DNA of 64,000 bases from Cymbidium sinense (taxonomy: Eukaryota > Streptophyta > Magnoliopsida > Asparagales > Orchidaceae). The position numbers and the translations under genes were made by a program. The notes beneath the pieces are model-generated. The model was not told where the DNA came from and made no database searches. It worked only from the letters and a program-made list of their open reading frames with translations. Position 1 is the first letter of the stretch, and every line of letters starts with the position of its first letter. Positions 22,635 to 35,803 of this stretch are shown here, in pieces. Location: the NCBI GenBank assembly GCA_021442155.1, contig CM038215.1, positions 210,546,982 through 210,610,981 on the forward strand, in the 5' to 3' direction.

Positions 22635-23770
22635 TTTTCCTCAGCATGTATCAGATGACGGTTGAGATAGTAGAGTACAATCTCTTTCCCCTCGTCATTG
22701 GCTTGGGACCACAAAGTGTCAAAGGAGTCTTCTAATGCAAAAGTGTAGAGTATAGAGGTTTTCTTGGGATAGGGGCAACTATGACTGGAGGCATAATAAG
22801 GTATTGCTTGATGCTCTCAAACTCATGTTGGCACTTGTCATCTCATTTGAACTTAGCATCCTTTCTGACTAGTTCTCAAAATGGTTGGCATCTGCTTGGT
22901 AGGTTGGAAATGAAGAGCCTTAGATTTGCCAACCTCCCTAGGAATTATCTGAGTTGGGTAATACTTTTAGGGGGTGGCATTTCTAATATCTCTTTAATCT
23001 ACTCTGAGTCAATTTGGATTCTGTGGTGTCTAACAATAAACCTGAGAAACTTTCTTGAAGATACTCTAAATGTGTACTTCAGAGGGTTCATTTTTAGGTT
23101 ATATTCCCTTAATCGCTCAAAAACTAATCTCAATTCAAAGAGATGATCTTTCTTTTCTTTGCTCTTGACCATGAGATCATCGACGTAGCGTTCGGCTTGG
23201 TGATAAATGAGTTCATCGAAGATTTGAGATATGGTTGGCTGGTATACGGCATCAATATTTTTGAGGTTGAAAGGCATGACCTTACAATAATAAATTTTGT
23301 TCAGGTTACTAAAAGTAGTGTTCCTTTCATCTTCAGGTGTCATGTTTATTTTATTATATATAGATGAACCATCCATGAATGAGAAGACTGCATGTGATTA
23401 GGCAATGTCCACCATTAATTCTTGTATTGGTAGTGAAAATTCATCTTTTAAACATGCTTTGTTAAGGTCCCTAAAATTGATGCATATGCAAATTTTACCA
23501 TTCGTCTTTTTAATTGGAACAATGCTAGCCAACAAGGTGGGGTATTTTTCCTCCCAAATGAAACCAGCATCAATCAATTTTATGACTTCAGAAATGACCT
23601 ATTGCTCAATGTCCAATGCATGCGTTTAGGAGCTTGCTTGATGGGGTTAGCATCGGGCTGTATCGCTAGCTTATGAACCACTATTTCAAGAGCTAATTTG
23701 GGAATTTTTCATAACTCCATGCAAAGCAGTCCTTAAACTTAGTGAGTAACCCAAATAAGTCATTGGTTTC
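22635..23770 (-). pseudogene. RT and start of RNase H, element 2
   Basis: The 125-codon piece 22999-23376 reads MDGSSIYNKINMTPEDE, then QAERYVDDLMVKSKEKKDHL and LREYNLKMNPLKYTF. These are the palm with the catalytic YVDD box and the start of the thumb. Before it, 23400-23770 gives the VPI..K.NGKICICINFRDLNKACLKDEF block in a broken frame. The remnant is homologous to 6303-7340 of element 1. RT synthesises element cDNA. Stops (for example after MVDIA) and frameshifts make it inactive. Confidence 0.9.
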
Positions 23771-24913
23771 AGATTCGTTCAACAAGGAACTAATGTACGT
23801 TGGACACCCAAGTTGATTTTTTTATTTTGTCGATGGTTGATTTGATTTCCTCCACAAATTCTAGGGGTGCATCGTTGACTTGGAAATCATCTGAATCATC
23901 TGAAGTTTTTGAGCACACATCCTCATATGAGTTGATGTGGTTTGAGAAGGGGTTATCAAATTCTAAATGATTAGTGATAACCAGGCAATAATCATCATCA
24001 TCGACTAGGCCCACTGTACCGAAGCCTAGTCCTAGTCTTAATTGAGAACTCTTGCATTTATTGTCCTATAATCTTTCAAAGTACTCTAGCCTATTCTTAG
24101 ACCATGTACATGGAATTAGACCTTTCTTTGCCAACTTAAGAACACAAGGCGAGTACCAATCAAAAGGTAGTTCTATTAATTCATTGAAAGATTCATCCTC
24201 AAGTTCTACATCAATTTCTTGACTTGAGGATGTTACTCCTAAATAAAACTTTTGGGGCCTGGTATTTGTACATACTTTGGGGGCTTCTTAACTACCAAAC
24301 CCTCAACTTTTTGTGTGAAAAGTGAGGTTAAAGATAAGGCACCCATATGCTACCTACCAGTTTCACATAAAGAATATTTAGATATACTCATGCTTTGCTT
24401 GAAGACTCGATCTTCATCATTGTCAGGCTCTAGCGTCACATCCAATAGGATCTGCTAACAAGAAGAGCCAGCCGGTGTGCTAACAACATAAGACTCATCG
24501 TCTGAACTAGATTCTAAGTCTATGTAGATAGTAGGAGTACTCTTGGATATTGGGATGAATCTCTTGGTAGGTGGTAGGTATGGAGGTCTTCCACCTCTGG
24601 GGATCCCTCTAGACTTGCCACTTCCTCGTCTTGGTTGAGGTTAGGTCATCCTCCCCACTTGTTCGAATGGAGTAATGAACTGTGGGTGGAATTTACTCTC
24701 AGGCTCTATATCTCTATGATCTTCTTCTCACTCCCTTTTCTTTTCTTTTTCATTTTCTTTTTTTTTCTTTTTCTTTCACTTTTTCATTTTGATGAAGTTC
24801 ATGAGAGAAGACATTTTATTTTTTAGGGAGGTAATAGGCTGCATCCTCATAAATTTCTACCTCATGTACTGTAAATGGTTTGAGATCTCATTTAACACAA
24901 TACTCGACCCCAC
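23771..24913 (-). pseudogene. Protease-RT linker, element 2
   Basis: The stretch is colinear with 7341-8588. The acidic piece 23790-24014 (DDDDYCLVITNHLEFDNPF) corresponds to the 7583-7910 region. At 24731-24790 the plus strand is an almost pure pyrimidine run of about 55 bases, matching the one at 8359-8402. On the sense strand it is a purine run that would encode Lys/Arg/Glu. No enzymatic motif is seen. Confidence 0.5.
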
Positions 24914-25265
24914 CTATGATGAACTTGATGCACTGATATAGGGAGGATGAAACCATGTTGTTCTCATATATCCAAGGTCACCCAAGCAAAGCATTAAAAG
25001 AGTATTAAAATTTATTATATGAAACTTGGCTTCTATCTTCCAATTATCTATCTGTAAGGGCAACACTATGGAGCATATGACCCTCTCACCTTGTTCATTA
25101 AATCCTTTCAACATCATTTTCTCCACTTAGAGTGTAGAGATGTGAATCCTCAAGTGGGCAAGGGTCTTAGACTCATAATATTTATTGATGCACCTAGATC
25201 AACCAATACTCTAGATAGCCTGAACTTTCTGACATCCATGGTGATGTAGAGAGGATGGTTGTGCT
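24914..25265 (-). pseudogene. Retropepsin-like protease fragment, element 2
   Basis: Active-site text RVLVDLGASINI is readable near 25177-25215. The frame 24914-25126 carries LKGFNEQGERVICSIVLPLQ and NWKIEAKFHIINFNTL. The LLGRPWI end is frameshifted (LCLGDLGYM). It is homologous to 8589-8900. The two domain halves lie in different frames, so the fragment cannot function. Confidence 0.7.
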
Positions 25266-25299
25266 CTATTATCCCTAGAAGTAGGTCTTCATCTGATAA

Positions 25300-26480
25300 T
25301 GTGACTCCTAGGACTTCCTTTGAAAAGCATGCTTGCTCTCTAGCTGGATCAGTAGCCAGCTAAGCATATTTCAAAGTTGAGCAATTAATTGATTAGTGAC
25401 TCCCTCATCTCTTTGGATAAGATAAGGGCATCATATATGTTTAACTTAGTTGATAACTTTCTAAGGTATGCTAGGATATTGTAATCAACTTTGAGTTGGT
25501 CCTCTATAAGCATATCCAAGGGTGGAGCATCTTATGGAGGGGCTATCTGCTCAATAGAACCACTAACTTGTTTACCTTTATCTTAAGGTGCTACCCCTAG
25601 GAGGTAAAACTTTACCATTATGAATGATGACTTCAATGATTTATTTTGATGAGGAGCTTATGAAAAGTTATGCTTGTTCATCGAGTATAACTATAGCTTC
25701 TCCTAAAGGATCATCAGAGTTGGATGACTCCAAATCAATCTCAAGTGGTGAACCTTGAAGATTCAAAAAATAGCAATCTATTTCTAAATTGAAATGGGAT
25801 TGATCAAAATTATTTATATTATTATTGCTATGACTTGGAGAGCTATCAATAGAAATAAAATTACTAAGATCATCAAATGTAGATAAGATGTAAGCTGAAT
25901 CATTCTTCTTCATTGATCTCCTTAATTTTGTAGGTGGTACAAAGTAGAAATCAAATAAAGTGAGCAGTGTGACTAGTTTGGTGCCCTCATCCACAGATAC
26001 AATGCTCCTACTGATGGTAGAGGAGCTGGTAGATAAGGTAGTTGTAACGGTGGAAGGTGGAATGTTGGACTCAAATGGTGGTTGAACTATGGAACTATCT
26101 TAGGCATGTGAAGGCTCTTGTTGTGGCTGGGCTTCCACCCTCCCTGAGTTATCCCTCACAACTAGCAAAACTTTTCTTAGTATTGGAGGTCTGAGCTAAG
26201 TCAAGCATCTGTAAAGAAAATTTCTTGATTTTAGAAATAATTCTCTTAGAGGTATGGGATAAAGAGATATCCCAACCTTCTTTTGTCTTAAGAAGATTGG
26301 ATGTATCTCCAACCCTAAACTTAGTAGAATAAGGTTATTCTACTAAGTATTCTTTGAGGATAACTATGGCTCTTGACTTGTAACTATGTTCAAGCCAACC
26401 CTTGAAGGTAAAGCAATCCTCCAAGACATGGCCTAACATGTGGTGATAGGGACTGTAATTAGGATCATCACTCCTACCCA
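25300..26480 (-). pseudogene. Gag C-terminal linker and knuckle, element 2
   Basis: The frame 26335-26577 has PNYSPYHHMLGHVLEDCFTF. The knuckle cysteine expected before PYH is serine here, so one zinc ligand is lost. In element 1 the cysteine is kept but a base is missing. Residues before it include KKLDFQLPESRKLEEVG. The frame 25668-25994 (108 codons) is an acidic, Ser/Asn-rich linker colinear with 9343-9582 of element 1. Confidence 0.55.
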
Positions 26481-26879
26481 CTTCCTCCAGCTTTCTAGAC
26501 TCGGGTAGTTGGAAATCAAGCTTCTTGAGAAGGTTCTTGAAGATCTTCCTAACCACCTCTCTCTTCAATGAGTACAACTTCTTGAGTTTATCGACAAGAG
26601 TAGGTGAAAAGTAGCTACCTGGTGGTGGATACTAATAGTACTGTTGTGTAGGCTATTGTGTTGGCCATTGTGGCAATCAAGGTAGTGGAAGAGGAGGCGG
26701 GAGTGGAGGCTACTGAACTCTAGGCCTCTCAAACTATGCTCTCACTAGATGCTTCCCCTTATCTACTACCACTACTAGCCTTGTCTTCTTCTCAAACACC
26801 TTCTGGGGCTTGGGCTTAAATGATTGGTCTAAGAAGGGTAACTATTTGGCTCCTCTTGTAGGTTAACCGTCTTGCTGAT

Positions 26880-27350
26880 TAGTTTCTCAAATATCTTTAT
26901 GGTAAAGCCCTTGTGCATGAATCGGGCCATGGATATTCTTGAGAAGAATTCCAATGGCATCTTCTTGTGGTTCAAATTTCAAGCTTAAGTTGCACCATCT
27001 CAGAATATAATCAATAAGGAATTCAATGAGTTTTTTCTTCTCTACAAAGAGATCCTCGACATTTACCCTTTGTTGAGCTCCTATAAATCTCTTGATGAAG
27101 AGCAGCTCTAACTCTGCAAAGGACTTCACCAAACTATTGGACAGTTTAGCGTATCAATCAAATATAACTCCTGAAAGGCTATTGACAAACTATCAAAAGA
27201 GTAAAGCATCACTACCACTGGCATTACAACAATTGGCTCTAAAGTGTGCTATATGCAGCCTAGGGTTACCACTACTATCAATACCTTGAAGGATGATGGG
27301 ACAACACCCTTGGGGTATTGAACTACATCAAATTCCTTTGGGTAAGGTTT
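26880..27350 (-). pseudogene. gag capsid-like domain, element 2
   Basis: The 81-codon piece 26887-27132 reads MVKSFAELELLFIKRFIGAQ, then VNVEDLFVEKKKLIEFLIDY and ILRWCNLSLKFEPQEDAIGI, ending LLKNIHGP. This is the best match in the window to the Retrotrans_gag family, whose members form the virus-like particle. Upstream sense text before MVKSF is out of frame. It is homologous to 10350-10850. Confidence 0.8.
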
Positions 27351-27599
27351 ACCACTGATGAGCTCCCTTGGGCTTGTGCCAATGCTTCCTTCACTTGCTG
27401 CTCAACCATCTACTTAACATCATTTTCATGCATGGAGGTACTATCAGTTCCCTTCCTATGCAAACTACCAGCATCCTCATCCATACCATAATGCTTTTGG
27501 GACGATCTAGGATGTCCACTAGCTCGGGCGTGTCGGTCTCCATATGAATGGGTTGTGAGATAGGTTCTTGGTTTAATAATGGTAAGACCACTATCATCA

Positions 27600-28990
27600 A
27601 CCCTTTTACCCTTCTCTCAATCCTATCAATCTGATCATCTTTGAGTTTGATTTGCTAGAGAAGGCATTGAATTGAGTTTGATGCCTTACCATCCTCAACT
27701 ACAACACTTTAAGCTTCTTGTCTATATTTTCCCCATGCAAGGATCCTCAAGTATCTACCATATGGACTTCAAAAACATCATCCAAAAGGTCATCTTCATT
27801 AGTATTAAAGTCTACCATACCCTCCTCTTGATCATATTGATCATCTCCAACTATCTGCTTCACTATGGCACTATAGTCTTCCAAAATATCTTCTAATGAC
27901 TGGTCATCAACTCGACCTAGCACTACTAGGACGTATGCTAAGTCGTGACTCATAATTGAGCTATGCTTTGAAGAAGTAAAGAATTGAATGTTCTGGACAA
28001 GCGGATTGGTATCTCTACCTGGCTCAATAATCATAGGGGACAACTCGGTATCCCTTCCTTCCTTCTCCTCCTATTGCAGTGATGGAGAGACTACAATGCT
28101 CTTGGGCTGCCACTCCTTCTCCACCGTTGACATGGAAGGCCAAGCGAGGGAGCTGGATCTCACCTCAATAAATGGAATAGATGAAGTGTGGTCCTTGGGA
28201 AGTAACCATATCACCAAGGGTAATGCTTTCTCTCCATATGCTGACTTGTGGTACTTAGTAGACACTTTAAAACGTGAGGAACATGGAGATGGGTCGGTGA
28301 GCGCAAGGAATGGTGACACCAGTCACTTCTCTAAGATCTCCTCTATGTAAGAATTATTATCAAAAATGATCGCGGCTCCCATAAAATGGTCAATCCGACC
28401 CACTAACTATCTCCTTTTATCCCTCTTGCCACTTGGGCAGCAACACTAATCACCCTAAGGATCACTCACCTTAGATCATGCAAAGTAACAAAATCATGGA
28501 CTCCTCCATCTAGATCCCACCTGACTACATGGGAGGCCTCACCGACTTCCTTGACGCCCTCATAATGCCTCTTAATTTTCCCATCAAGGTCTTTGGGTCC
28601 TCAACGGTGGTGAGGGATGTAATTAGAATTGACTTCAAAGGAGTGAGACTATCCCCGCCAGGGATGGACCTCCCCTTAAATACTAGAGGCATGGTGCTAG
28701 TCCGAACCTGTGGTAGGTACAAACAGGTACTCATATTGGAGAACCTCTAAGGCCTTCCATGGACGGAACCATAAAAACATGCTTTTATCGAGCCACCTCA
28801 TGCAGGAGGGCAGTCCCTCTGGTGACTTCAAGTGCGAAGCCCAAGACAAACTTGATGATGGGGGTTGAGGTGAGTATGGCCTGATCCATGGCCAAATCCA
28901 CACTATAGGAAAAGGACAAAATGAGCTTCCTGACATACATGATGACTGATTGCTTGAAGGAAAAGAGAACTGGGGTTTATTCTTTATTGA
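27600..28990 (-). pseudogene. Upstream gag / ORF1-like region, element 2
   Basis: This lies between gag and the leader, colinear with 11.2-12.86 kb of element 1. A stretch near 28530-28630 reads GPKDLDGKIKRHYEGVKEVG in one frame, and VDLAMDQAILT near 28880 matches MDLALDRASL of element 1. The frame 27747-28043 is acidic (EDILEDYSAIVKQIVGDDQY). No named family is recognised. Both strands have open pieces of 70-120 codons; only the minus-strand ones fit the element's direction. Confidence 0.35.
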
Positions 28991-29412
28991 GAAAGAGAAT
29001 GACATATGATTAAACTTTTACTTTGATTGCTATTGTTTGATTTGATTTTGACTTTGAATTAGAATCCTCATTTAATAGATTTGATTATGTTAAATGGTGT
29101 TCATGTGTATGTTGGATAGATTTGTGATTTTGGAGAGGATTTTTTTTTTTGCTTTTTTTATTGAACTTCAACGGAATCTTGAACCTTACTTTACCAAGCT
29201 AGTGGTAAGAGGTTCTTGATTTTGTTTGATTTATTTTTAGATGATTTCTTTGGTTCTAATTGGGTTTTAAGACCTACTTAGAACTTAAAGATGTACCCTT
29301 GCTTAGATGAAATAGAAAGGTATCTAATAGAAAGAATCTTAGATTTAAAATATAAGTCCACTATCGATGCTTGGAGATAATGATTGACTACTAAAGATGT
29401 AGAGAGGAACTA
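28991..29412 (-). other. Short leader of element 2
   Basis: There is no coding frame. One hairpin unit of the element 1 type is present near 29066-29100 (CATTTAATA, GATTTGATTA, TGTTAAATG). Another possible stem lies near 29186-29206 (CTTTACCA..TGGTAAGAG). The GTTTTAAGACCT and TTAAAG words before the PBS correspond to 14953-14995 of element 1. Compared with element 1, about 1.6 kb of hairpin array is absent. Confidence 0.5.
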
Positions 29413-29430
29413 TCCCCGACGGAGTCACCA
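29413..29430 (-). other. Candidate primer-binding site of element 2
   Basis: The plus strand reads TCCCCGACGGAGTCACCA; the element strand begins TGGTGACTCCGTCGGGGA. It is the cleanest of the three copies and ten bases from the LTR edge. The starting TGG fits tRNA priming; the tRNA species is not assigned. Confidence 0.7.
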
Positions 29431-29440
29431 GAAAAATCTA

Positions 29441-32400
29441 TGGTGTTTTAATTTGGAGTTATTGGGATACCACATAAATCTTAGGGAGTACTTATTGAAG
29501 TGATTGGGTATTACATTAAGGTATGATGTGCCATCTCCAAAGATGAAAACATCATCCTACAATGGACCTAACCACATAATAAGAACTCCTAAGGTATATG
29601 CATCTTCGAATATACTAGTGATATTTCCCTACATTGCGGAAAAGTAAAGCAGAGTTTATTTTATGCGGATTCTTTAGTTCCCTATATAAGCAAGCTTTCA
29701 TAGTTAATTACATCATAGGAAATGGGGATTTCCTTAGAACACTCTCGATTAAAGTAGCCAATTAATATCTCTAAAGATTTTAAATTAGACTAACAAAATA
29801 TTTGATAATTTTTGAAATCAAGTGGGAAAGTTCAATTTGGAAGACTTATTTTCATATTCCAAAGGAAGATAAGTAGGGAGTACTCATGGTACTAAGAAGC
29901 CTACTGAGCACTTCGTCTATCCTGTAGTGAGGTTTTATATATTTAAAAGAGAGAGTTTATTTTATTTAAGTTGAAATTTTATTAGAATATTAGGGTTTAT
30001 AATCCATCAACACAAGATTGTGGAAATGCCTAAGAGGTGAGAAATTGTACTCATAGCCTGAAAGAAATAGGTAGCCTCGAATCTTAGATCTAGGATGCTT
30101 TAGCATAAGCTAAAAGCATGACCTAAGTATAAGACAGGTAGCTAAGCTCTACCTTTATACAACCTAGATTACAATAAAATATAATAATTACAATGAAAAA
30201 AAATGATATGGTTTTCTTCATTCTTCATCTTTCTTTAATTCTTTTGTATGGGTTTTAATCTAGGCTTCACAGGGCCTCCCAGGTCTTTACCTTCTAAGCA
30301 CTGCTCATCCTAAATCCCATAGCAATAATCATAATTATTGCAAAATTACATGTTTATGGAAAATAAAATCTAACTACACTAGCAAAATAGATGTTAGCTA
30401 AACATACATACAAACAACCAGTTATATTCTATAAATTTGGACTTAGCACCCTGCACATGGATAATCAATCCCATATGTCCGGATGTGGATTATGCAAAGA
30501 GGAATAAGCAACCTACAAGCAAGAGCATTTATATTTATTTATTATTTTAGGGGCCCCTATAGTATAATCCTTTATAGAAAACATCATTAGGCTAATAGCG
30601 GCCTAACATCTAGTCTATGCATAAGTAATCTTAACATCCAGTCTAAAATATTACATCATAAAATAAAACAAAACATCATAACATACATCATCCTAACTTA
30701 GAGCCAGAAGTGGTGACTTAGTATTCTAATGTATGTGCTAAGGTTTTGTGTGGTATGTATTAGCTAGGCTTTAGAATTAAGATTGTCTAAGGTTTGGAAT
30801 ATTCAAGTTAAACATGAGGGTAGGTTTTACTTCAAATTATTAGAAGGATTGGTGGATTTTAATTTTTGTTTTCTTTTGTCTCACTTAATATTTACATAAC
30901 ACCTAATTGTTATAAAGAGAGGAAAGAGGTTTGGCCCTCTTCATCCCTATCATAAGTTACTTTCTAAAGATATGTTATTATGATTTTGATTTATTTTAGT
31001 GAATGATTTATTAAACATTTTATTAATCTTAAATTTGGGTTAATCTTAAAGAATCATATCCAAGCATGAATGGTATCTTAAGATTAATGAGATTGAGTTA
31101 CTCTCACATGGATAATATTCCATTTCATTTTCATCATTAATAACAAGCATAAATTTTCATTTTATTATTATGTATGATATTTAATTTAACATACTTATTG
31201 ATGCAATGTACACATGTGTATTTTAGCAGACTTGAATGATTATCAATGTATATATTTTTGGTAGAAAAGAGGGACTCCATTCCTTAGCTAAGTATACATA
31301 CAATTGTATTAGAGATTTAAACAAGTATGTGTCATTGTTAAATCATGAAAGTGTTGTAATCTAAGACCTCATTGGGGCTACTTAAAGCCTCATGTTCCTT
31401 GGATGTCCAGACAATATACTTATTATCTTTAATGCATATGAATGTATACATAAACATAAGAATGAAAATCATGGAAAATATTTTTTATTAGCAAATCATT
31501 TACTCATGTAAAGTAAAGCTCCATCCAAATTCTAGCATATATACACATATGAATGAAACTAAGAAAGTATGTGCCACTGTTAAACTAGGGAAGTGAGGTA
31601 ATCTAAGACCTCATTGGGGTTACTTAAAGCCTCATATTCTCGGGATGTCCAAAATATATACTTACTAATATTCAAACACATGTAAACATACTCATGAATC
31701 TTGAAAATAGAATAATCCTTTAACATATTTAAACTATGAGCAAATGTAAATCATATATAATATTCATAGCTAACACCACTCTAAATTTTCATCATTAACA
31801 TATAATTTTGAAAATAATTTGAAATTTATTAGTGATAATAGCCACACCATATAATAAGATCAATTCAACACATGCAACTTATACATATTTAACCATATTC
31901 ATTTGATTCTTTTATTTGAAAGCATGGATATATGATGCAAATGGCATACAAATTTATAATGATTGAGAAGGAATAATCAAACATTACCACATAATACATT
32001 CAACCATATTAATTTCTAAGGACAATCAAGTCAAATAAGTGTCCTTTAAAATCAACCAAAGTTGTTATGAAGTTTAAATCTTGGATTTGAATTATTAAAA
32101 CTTAAAGAGGAGAAATGATATTTGTTTTTTTTACCCCATCCCATGTCAATGATTTAATGTATTTAAAGAGAAATAATTAAGTTTATTTTATGGATTGATT
32201 AAGTTCAAATCATTAAGAAATTAATTTAATTTCCCCATCCCTAAGCCTCTTTAATTTAATTAACTACTTAATCATGAGTCTCCAATGAGATTCCAATGAG
32301 AAATTAAAATTTACAATGCACTTAACAAGTCCTAATGCAATGAGGCTCATACTTAAGGATTAATTAAATTAAAGGAAGAACTAAATTAAGTACTTATATC

Positions 32401-35400
32401 ATTTTCCCACATCCATGGGTTAACCATAGGTTCTTTCAAGGTCTTTATGTTGTTAAACACATAAAGAGAACCCATGAATTCAGTTTGAATCATCTGAAAT
32501 AATCATCATTTTAATTTGATTCTTACTTTATCATTAATTACCTAATTAATCCCTAAGTAATCCATGAATTAATTAATCTTCCTATGGAGATATATTCAGG
32601 AAAATAACTAAGAAGGAGATCCTAATTATTTCCCTCACCATTCCCACTATTAAGAGTGATTAATCATCATTAATGATCTAATTCCTACTGCTTAGCACTT
32701 TTAATAATTATAAAATTGATTAAGGAGGGTAATTAGAATTGGAATTTCAAATTCTTAAAATAACATGACCAATAAATCCCATGCATATTATGGGAGGTAG
32801 CTAACATCTCATGGGGTTAACCTATCAAATTTGAGATCAATTGGCCAAGTAAATAAGCTTTAATTAGAGTAATTAGATTAAAATTCAAACCCTAATTAAG
32901 GACTATTCATTAACTAAACATTAGGGATTTTATTTTTATTAAATTCTCCTCTATTTATCCTTTCCAAAATGGGTTTATTCATATTTTTTAAATTTTTTAT
33001 AGTTAGTTATGAATTTTCAACATTCTGGCCATTTAATTACATTTTAATCACCTAATTAATCCCTTAAAGGTTGAAAAGTCACGAAAGTAGTGCTTTCCAC
33101 GTGGCTCCACAAGATAGATTATTTAAATTGTCCCACACGGCAGTTGACTTAAAAGCAGCGGACGTGATTTCATCCCCACCATTCGTCTAATATGAGATTA
33201 AATGGTAGAGATTAACCCCATGGTTTCAAATGGATTAAATAAAAAATCTAATATATTAAATCATGACTATCCATTCTAATCATGCGGAATGGACGATCGA
33301 TGATCCATTATCCCCTGAGCCCTAAAAGACGGATACCGTCCACCTTTCTCCACTTGATTTAAGCTCACTGGAGCTCATAGGATGTCGAGAATGACTCCAA
33401 AACATGCAGGGAGGAGATCTAAGGAGATCCTACGATGGGAATCACATGCAATCATAATTTACTTTACAAAAGACTGACACTTAGAAGATTTTCTACAATT
33501 TGCTAGATTTTTACCTCATCGGAGCTAGAGACTAACGGTCCATTGATTGAGGTAGCTTCATCTTGAAGAGATGAAACCCTATTGAGAAGATCTTAAGCTA
33601 CCTCCATGCTGACTCATCTATGGACCAAGCACCGCCATGAAACTCGTTGGAGTTAGTCTTGGATGCCTTTCAGGATCAAATCGATCAAGGATTGATTCGT
33701 TTTGACTCGCCGGAGTGAGGGGAAGGTGTGACAAGAGTTAATTTGAGATTAGTGGAGTTTTAGTGAAGTTGGAAGAATGGGGCACCGAATTTTGATTGGT
33801 GGTTAGTCTCACCGACGATGGAGAGCATTAGGAATTTAAGAAAGGGTCTAAGACTGCTCAGAATATTATGAAGAAGCTCTCTATAAAGTTTGAATCGGTG
33901 GGGAGGAGTACCTTCCTAAATGAACCAATGGCTGAGATTAGCTCATTTATTGGTAGTCATTTGGCTGAGGTAGGTGGCCAGAGATGGTAGTGGACTGCTG
34001 AGGTGGAGGAGTTTGAGAGGCTGAGGCAATGGCAGAGGCTAGCATGGGATGTACCTCCTATTCCAATTGAACTAATGGGGTTCCTTAGTTGATTTCACCC
34101 TCTCATGACTCAAAGATAAACCCAACAGTCGTGGGATAGGTTGGGTCAATTTTCTTAGTGTCCAATAAGGGTTAAAAGTGGCTGCTAAGGCTTGGGGAGT
34201 GGGTGAGCCCATCCAAATAGGGATTTTGTCCCATTTTGGTGGGTTGGTTCAAGAGTTTAAGGTTCACCATGGGTTTGGTTCACTTGGACTATCCCATGGT
34301 GACCCAAGTATAAGTCATGTTGTTGGGTTTGGACTTGGTTTGGCTCAATTTGACCCATATGGGCCAAATGGGATTCAATTGGGTTAGGTTGACCAATTAG
34401 TCAAATTTGGTCAAACTAAGGGTTTGGGTGTGTTCAAATGGTCATTTGGGATGTATTTGTGCAATTGGTTTGGTTTTATTTGAAGTGGATTTGATTTTGG
34501 CTCATATGGGTTCATTTGGGTCAAATAGGTTAAGTTGACCAATTTGGTCAAATTGGTCAAATTAGTCAAATTAGTTTGGGTGGAGGGTTGGTTTAGGTTC
34601 AATTAATTATTTGAGAATGATTGTACATGCTAGTCTGAATGAATTTGGATTTGGGAATGATTTGGTTAAATTGGATCCTTTAGGTCAATTTGGGCTAAAG
34701 GGGTTAATTGGGTTTGTTTGATGAAATTGGGTTCAATTAGAGGTTGGATCATTTTTAATAATTAATTTTTGATTGATTAGAGGCATTGGTTTTAACCAAT
34801 TGGGTTTAGGATTTTATGTTACTCAATTTGGACTTTTAGGTCAAATTGAGTCAACTTGGGTCAAGAAACCAATTTTGCTTGGTTAGTACCAATTAGTGGT
34901 TGAGACATGTTCAATAATCAATTTATAATTGATGGGAGTCATTGATTTCAATTAATTGAGGTTGGAATGAGATTTGGTTCATTTTGTTCCATATGGGTTA
35001 ATTGGGTCAACATGGATTAAGTGATCAAATTGGTTTGGTTAGACCCAATTGATTGTAATTGGGCAATCAAGGATTATCAATAATCATTATGGAAGGTATT
35101 AAAAGGGTTGGTTCAATTCAATTTGGGTTGTATTAAAGTTTGAATAAATTTGATCAGTTAGACCACTTTGGTCAACTGGACTAATTGGGTTGATTAAGTT
35201 GAATTGGTTTGAATTGGGTGTTGAGAAGAGTTCAATGATGGATTTGAGGTTGATCAGTGGTCATGATTGTAATTGATTTGGGTTTGATTGGATTTTGGCT
35301 CATTTGGACCTTTTGGACCAAATGGGCTAACTTGGGTTGATTGGGTTTATTTGGTTAAATTTGTTTGATCGCAAGTATTGGAAGAGTTTGAAATGGTATA

Positions 35401-35803
35401 TCGAATGGTTGGAGTGCTTTTGTGAAAATTAGTTGGATTTAGTTTGTTTGAATGGGCTTGGATCATGGGATCATGATGGGATTTAGTTAGGTTAAGGATT
35501 AAGTTAACTTGGCTTGGAGCTTGGATAGGAAATAAAATTAAATTGAGGTTGGCTGTGATGGCTTGAGGTTGGTTTTGGATGAGTGGATAAGCATAGGTCT
35601 TGGTTTAGACCACTGGATATATGAGACTTATTTGTCTTAAGGCATATCCTAGCTTAGAGTATGCCTCCCTAAGTCTCTAGGCTTGGGTTTTGTGTTCCCT
35701 TAATCACTAGAAGTGTCCTATAGCTAGAAAAATCCTAGTTCTTAGAAGATTCCTAAGTCTAAGATGAGAAGGATGAGTCCTTGCTCCAAAAGTGAGGTCA
35801 ATA
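29441..35803 (-). repeat. LTR of gypsy element 2 (~6.4 kb)
   Basis: It starts TGGTGTTTTA and ends GGTCAATA, matching the edges of the element 1 LTR. Shared landmarks are the TATA block at 30136-30170, a 33.08-33.5 kb block with ACGTGGC and AGACGGATACCGTCCACC, and the TTTGGGTCAAAT-type word field at 34.2-35.4 kb. A segment near 31310-31440 is repeated at about 31555-31680 (ACCTCATTGGGG, TACTTAAAGCCTCAT). The LTR is closer in sequence to the element 1 LTR than to the one at 40-45.7 kb. Small open frames inside are not conserved. Confidence 0.8.
30136..30170 (-). promoter_or_regulatory. Conserved TATA block (element 2 LTR)
   Basis: The sense strand reads GGTTGTATAAAGG and then TAGAGCTTAGCTACC, equivalent to 16576-16612. 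The GAGCTC site has one change. Confidence 0.45.

Larger units (their letters stand above)
22627..35803 (-). mobile_element. Ty3-gypsy element 2, truncated at RNase H
   Basis: A second copy of the same family and orientation. Its internal region begins abruptly in the RNase H connection (from about 22635) and runs through RT, linker, protease, Gag and leader to a PBS at 29413-29430 and an LTR. Integrase, the 3' non-coding region and the 3' LTR are missing from the window. The break coincides with the LTR end of element 1, as expected if element 1 inserted here; the missing part would then lie to the left of the window. Its leader is much shorter than that of element 1 and retains only one or two of the hairpin units (29066-29100). 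Confidence 0.8.

Noticed and set aside
22781..23146. 121-codon plus-strand frame
   Set aside because: It is a shadow of the RT/RNase H remnant on the minus strand, which carries the diagnostic motifs.
27988..28350. 120-codon plus-strand frame
   Set aside because: It is antisense to the gag-upstream region of element 2; the colinear minus-strand remnant explains the sequence better.
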